Shown here one piece after another: positions 5,496-6,379 of a stretch of DNA of 6,379 nt (position 1 is the stretch's first letter; every line of letters starts with the position of its first letter). The position numbers were made by a program, and so were the translations under genes. Origin of the DNA: Geobacter sp. UBA6802. GTDB taxonomy: Bacteria > Desulfobacterota > Desulfuromonadia > Geobacterales > Pseudopelobacteraceae. Location: NCBI GenBank assembly GCA_002452325.1, contig DKFG01000070.1, positions 22,476 through 28,854 of the forward strand. The letters are read 5' to 3'. The notes under the pieces were generated by a model. That model saw only the letters and a list, made by a program, of their open reading frames with translations. It was not told the origin of the DNA and made no database searches.

Positions 5496-5524
5496 AAAAA
5501 AGGGAGGCTGCGAAGCCCCCCTTT
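5496..5524 (-). terminator. intrinsic terminator after the 238-aa pilin gene
   Basis: On the minus strand AAAGGGGGGCT, a TCGC loop and AGCCTCCCTTT pair over eight core bases (one G-U) plus three A-T pairs, followed directly by a run of T. It begins about 20 bases after the TAG of the 238-aa pilin gene. It should end or attenuate that transcript and separate it from the two downstream modular pilins. On the plus strand the T-run is only three bases, so it is one-directional. Confidence 0.9.
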
Positions 5525-5543
5525 GATTTAGGTGTGTATCTGA

Positions 5544-6260
5544 CTAGAACGGACGGTCAAAGACCCAGACAGCGCCGCTCTGGCCGGCAATTGCCCATTG
5601 AGCGGAGTTTACCGGTGTGTCAATAGCCCGGTTCAAGGGGCTTGAGTTGTTGAAGACTGCATTTGCCCGGTTACCAAAGGCTACCGCAAGAGCGTTATAT
5701 CCACCCCCGTTTGCCATGGCCCTGACCCGGCCAAGGCCTGCATCGGCGGTTCCGTCAATGGCGGTATCCAATGCTTGCAGGATAGCCATTGAGTCGCTTG
5801 TCAGGGCAGTGTTGCAGTTAACGCTTGGGCAGATGTAGATCGCGTTTCTTTGTCCAACTGTCGCATTGACATAGCCAAAATAGATCCAGAATGCCTGACC
5901 GCCGATCATAACCGGGTTTTCCGGTGCATTGGACATATTGGGGGTCGCGGCTGTACCAACAATCTGGTCAATGGCTGTTGCACCGGCAGCGCGCTCGGCA
6001 GCAGCGTTACCGATAATGCCGTCCGAGGTGCCTACGGCAACGCCGGTGGAAACGTTTGTACCGCCATCGCCGGGGAAGTGGCCCATACGATCCATATAGG
6101 TGTAAGCCAATATATTCCAGGTGTTTGCAGCACTGATCAGTTTCTTTGAACGGGCGTTTACTATCAGATCCTGTCCCTTAACCACTGCTCCTAAAATAAT
6201 ACCAATAATAATCAGTACTATCGCCATTTCTACCAAGGTAAAGCCTTTGTTGCTGCGCAT
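5544..6260 (-). CDS. prepilin-type N-terminal cleavage/methylation protein (pseudopilin-like)
   Basis: A 238-residue type IV pilin or type II pseudopilin-like protein. The leader MRSNKG is cut at G6|F7, then FTLVEMAIVLIIIGIILGAV gives the hydrophobic assembly helix with Glu at mature +5. The helix continues into a polar stretch, KGQDLIVNARSKKLISAANT, and YMDRMGHFPGDGG, a turn seen in many delta-proteobacterial pseudopilins. The globular part is rich in Ala, Gly and Asn and contains one Cys pair (C144, C149) that could form a short disulfide loop. It ends in VWVFDRPF. At this length it exceeds typical GspG-type major pseudopilins (about 140-150 aa). ATG at 6260 has AGGAGG six bases upstream. 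Unlike the next two genes it lacks the ICGR and NNELP signatures, so it is a different pilin subfamily. A terminator follows it. Strong translation signals and its own terminator suggest that it is made in larger amounts than its neighbours (inference). The assembly machinery is not in the window. Confidence 0.9.
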   Translation of the reverse strand: MRSNKGFTLVEMAIVLIIIGIILGAVVKGQDLIVNARSKKLISAANTWNILAYTYMDRMGHFPGDGGTNVSTGVAVGTSDGIIGNAAAERAAGATAIDQIVGTAATPNMSNAPENPVMIGGQAFWIYFGYVNATVGQRNAIYICPSVNCNTALTSDSMAILQALDTAIDGTADAGLGRVRAMANGGGYNALAVAFGNRANAVFNNSSPLNRAIDTPVNSAQWAIAGQSGAVWVFDRPF

Positions 6261-6379
6261 GTCTGACCTCCTGTATTGTTTGTTTTATCGCACCTATGAA
6301 TTTAGACAGGTTTCTTAATTCGGCTATTTGTATAAAAAAATCAAGTAAAATAGGCACTACTGTCCGGTAAATTTTGATA
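6261..6379 (-). promoter_or_regulatory. upstream region of the 238-aa pilin gene
   Basis: A 119-bp AT-rich region with a strong AGGAGG at 6267-6272. On the minus strand TATACA within the T-rich stretch near 6325-6340 and GATAAA near 6286-6291 are possible -10 boxes, but neither has a good -35 partner. No sigma-54 (GG-N10-GC) element was found. The promoter cannot be placed with confidence. Confidence 0.3.

Noticed and set aside
6266..6315. CCTGT and ACAGG pairing that could hide the pilin Shine-Dalgarno
   Set aside because: Only five base pairs across a loop of about 37 bases, which is expected by chance.
6261..6379. c-di-GMP (GEMM) riboswitch upstream of the pilin gene
   Set aside because: Such riboswitches occur before pilin and cytochrome genes in Geobacter relatives, but I see no GEMM core sequence and the region is short and AT-rich.

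Overview
All recognisable genes lie on the minus strand, so the window reads biologically from right (6379) to left (1). The content suggests a Geobacter-like member of the Desulfuromonadia/Geobacterales. The reasons are a cluster of prepilin-type proteins with delta-proteobacterial features, a protoheme-type ferrochelatase, a small Met/His/Cys-rich periplasmic protein next to an OmpR-type regulator, and moderate GC. This assignment is an inference from gene content; no rRNA or other marker gene is present.

Pilin block (6260 to 2654). Three consecutive genes encode proteins with class III (prepilin) signals. The first (5544-6260) is a conventional 238-aa pseudopilin with a strong Shine-Dalgarno sequence. 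A textbook intrinsic terminator follows it. Next come two overlapping genes (stop and start share one base, TAATG). Both carry the same roughly 200-residue pilin module, fused to different C-terminal modules: an Ig-like domain alone in the 323-aa protein, and an Ig-like domain plus a LamG/concanavalin-like lectin domain plus a Cys-rich tail in the 614-aa protein. The larger protein lacks the usual Glu at position +5 of the mature pilin. It looks like a modular, adhesive, possibly tip-located minor pilin.

Middle (2508 to 1558). hemH, a complete ferrochelatase with its catalytic His and Glu, stands alone between intergenic gaps of 145 and 104 bp.

Envelope-stress or metal-response block (1453 to 1). 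A Spy/CpxP/ZraP-like periplasmic protein, a small secreted PepSY-like protein and an OmpR/PhoB-family response regulator (cut by the window edge) are arranged as a probable operon. Upstream of the first gene are tandem 11-bp direct repeats spaced by one helical turn. This is the architecture recognised by OmpR-family regulators, and suggests that the regulator controls its own operon. A sensor kinase would be expected beyond position 1. A 91-bp inverted repeat between the Spy-like and PepSY-like genes can fold into a long hairpin in the transcript.

The most interesting candidates are the modular lectin pilin with its Ig-only sister, and the Spy-like/PepSY-like/regulator cassette with its direct-repeat control region. 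No gene-free stretch exceeds 150 bp, and I saw no tRNA, rRNA, CRISPR array or insertion sequence.
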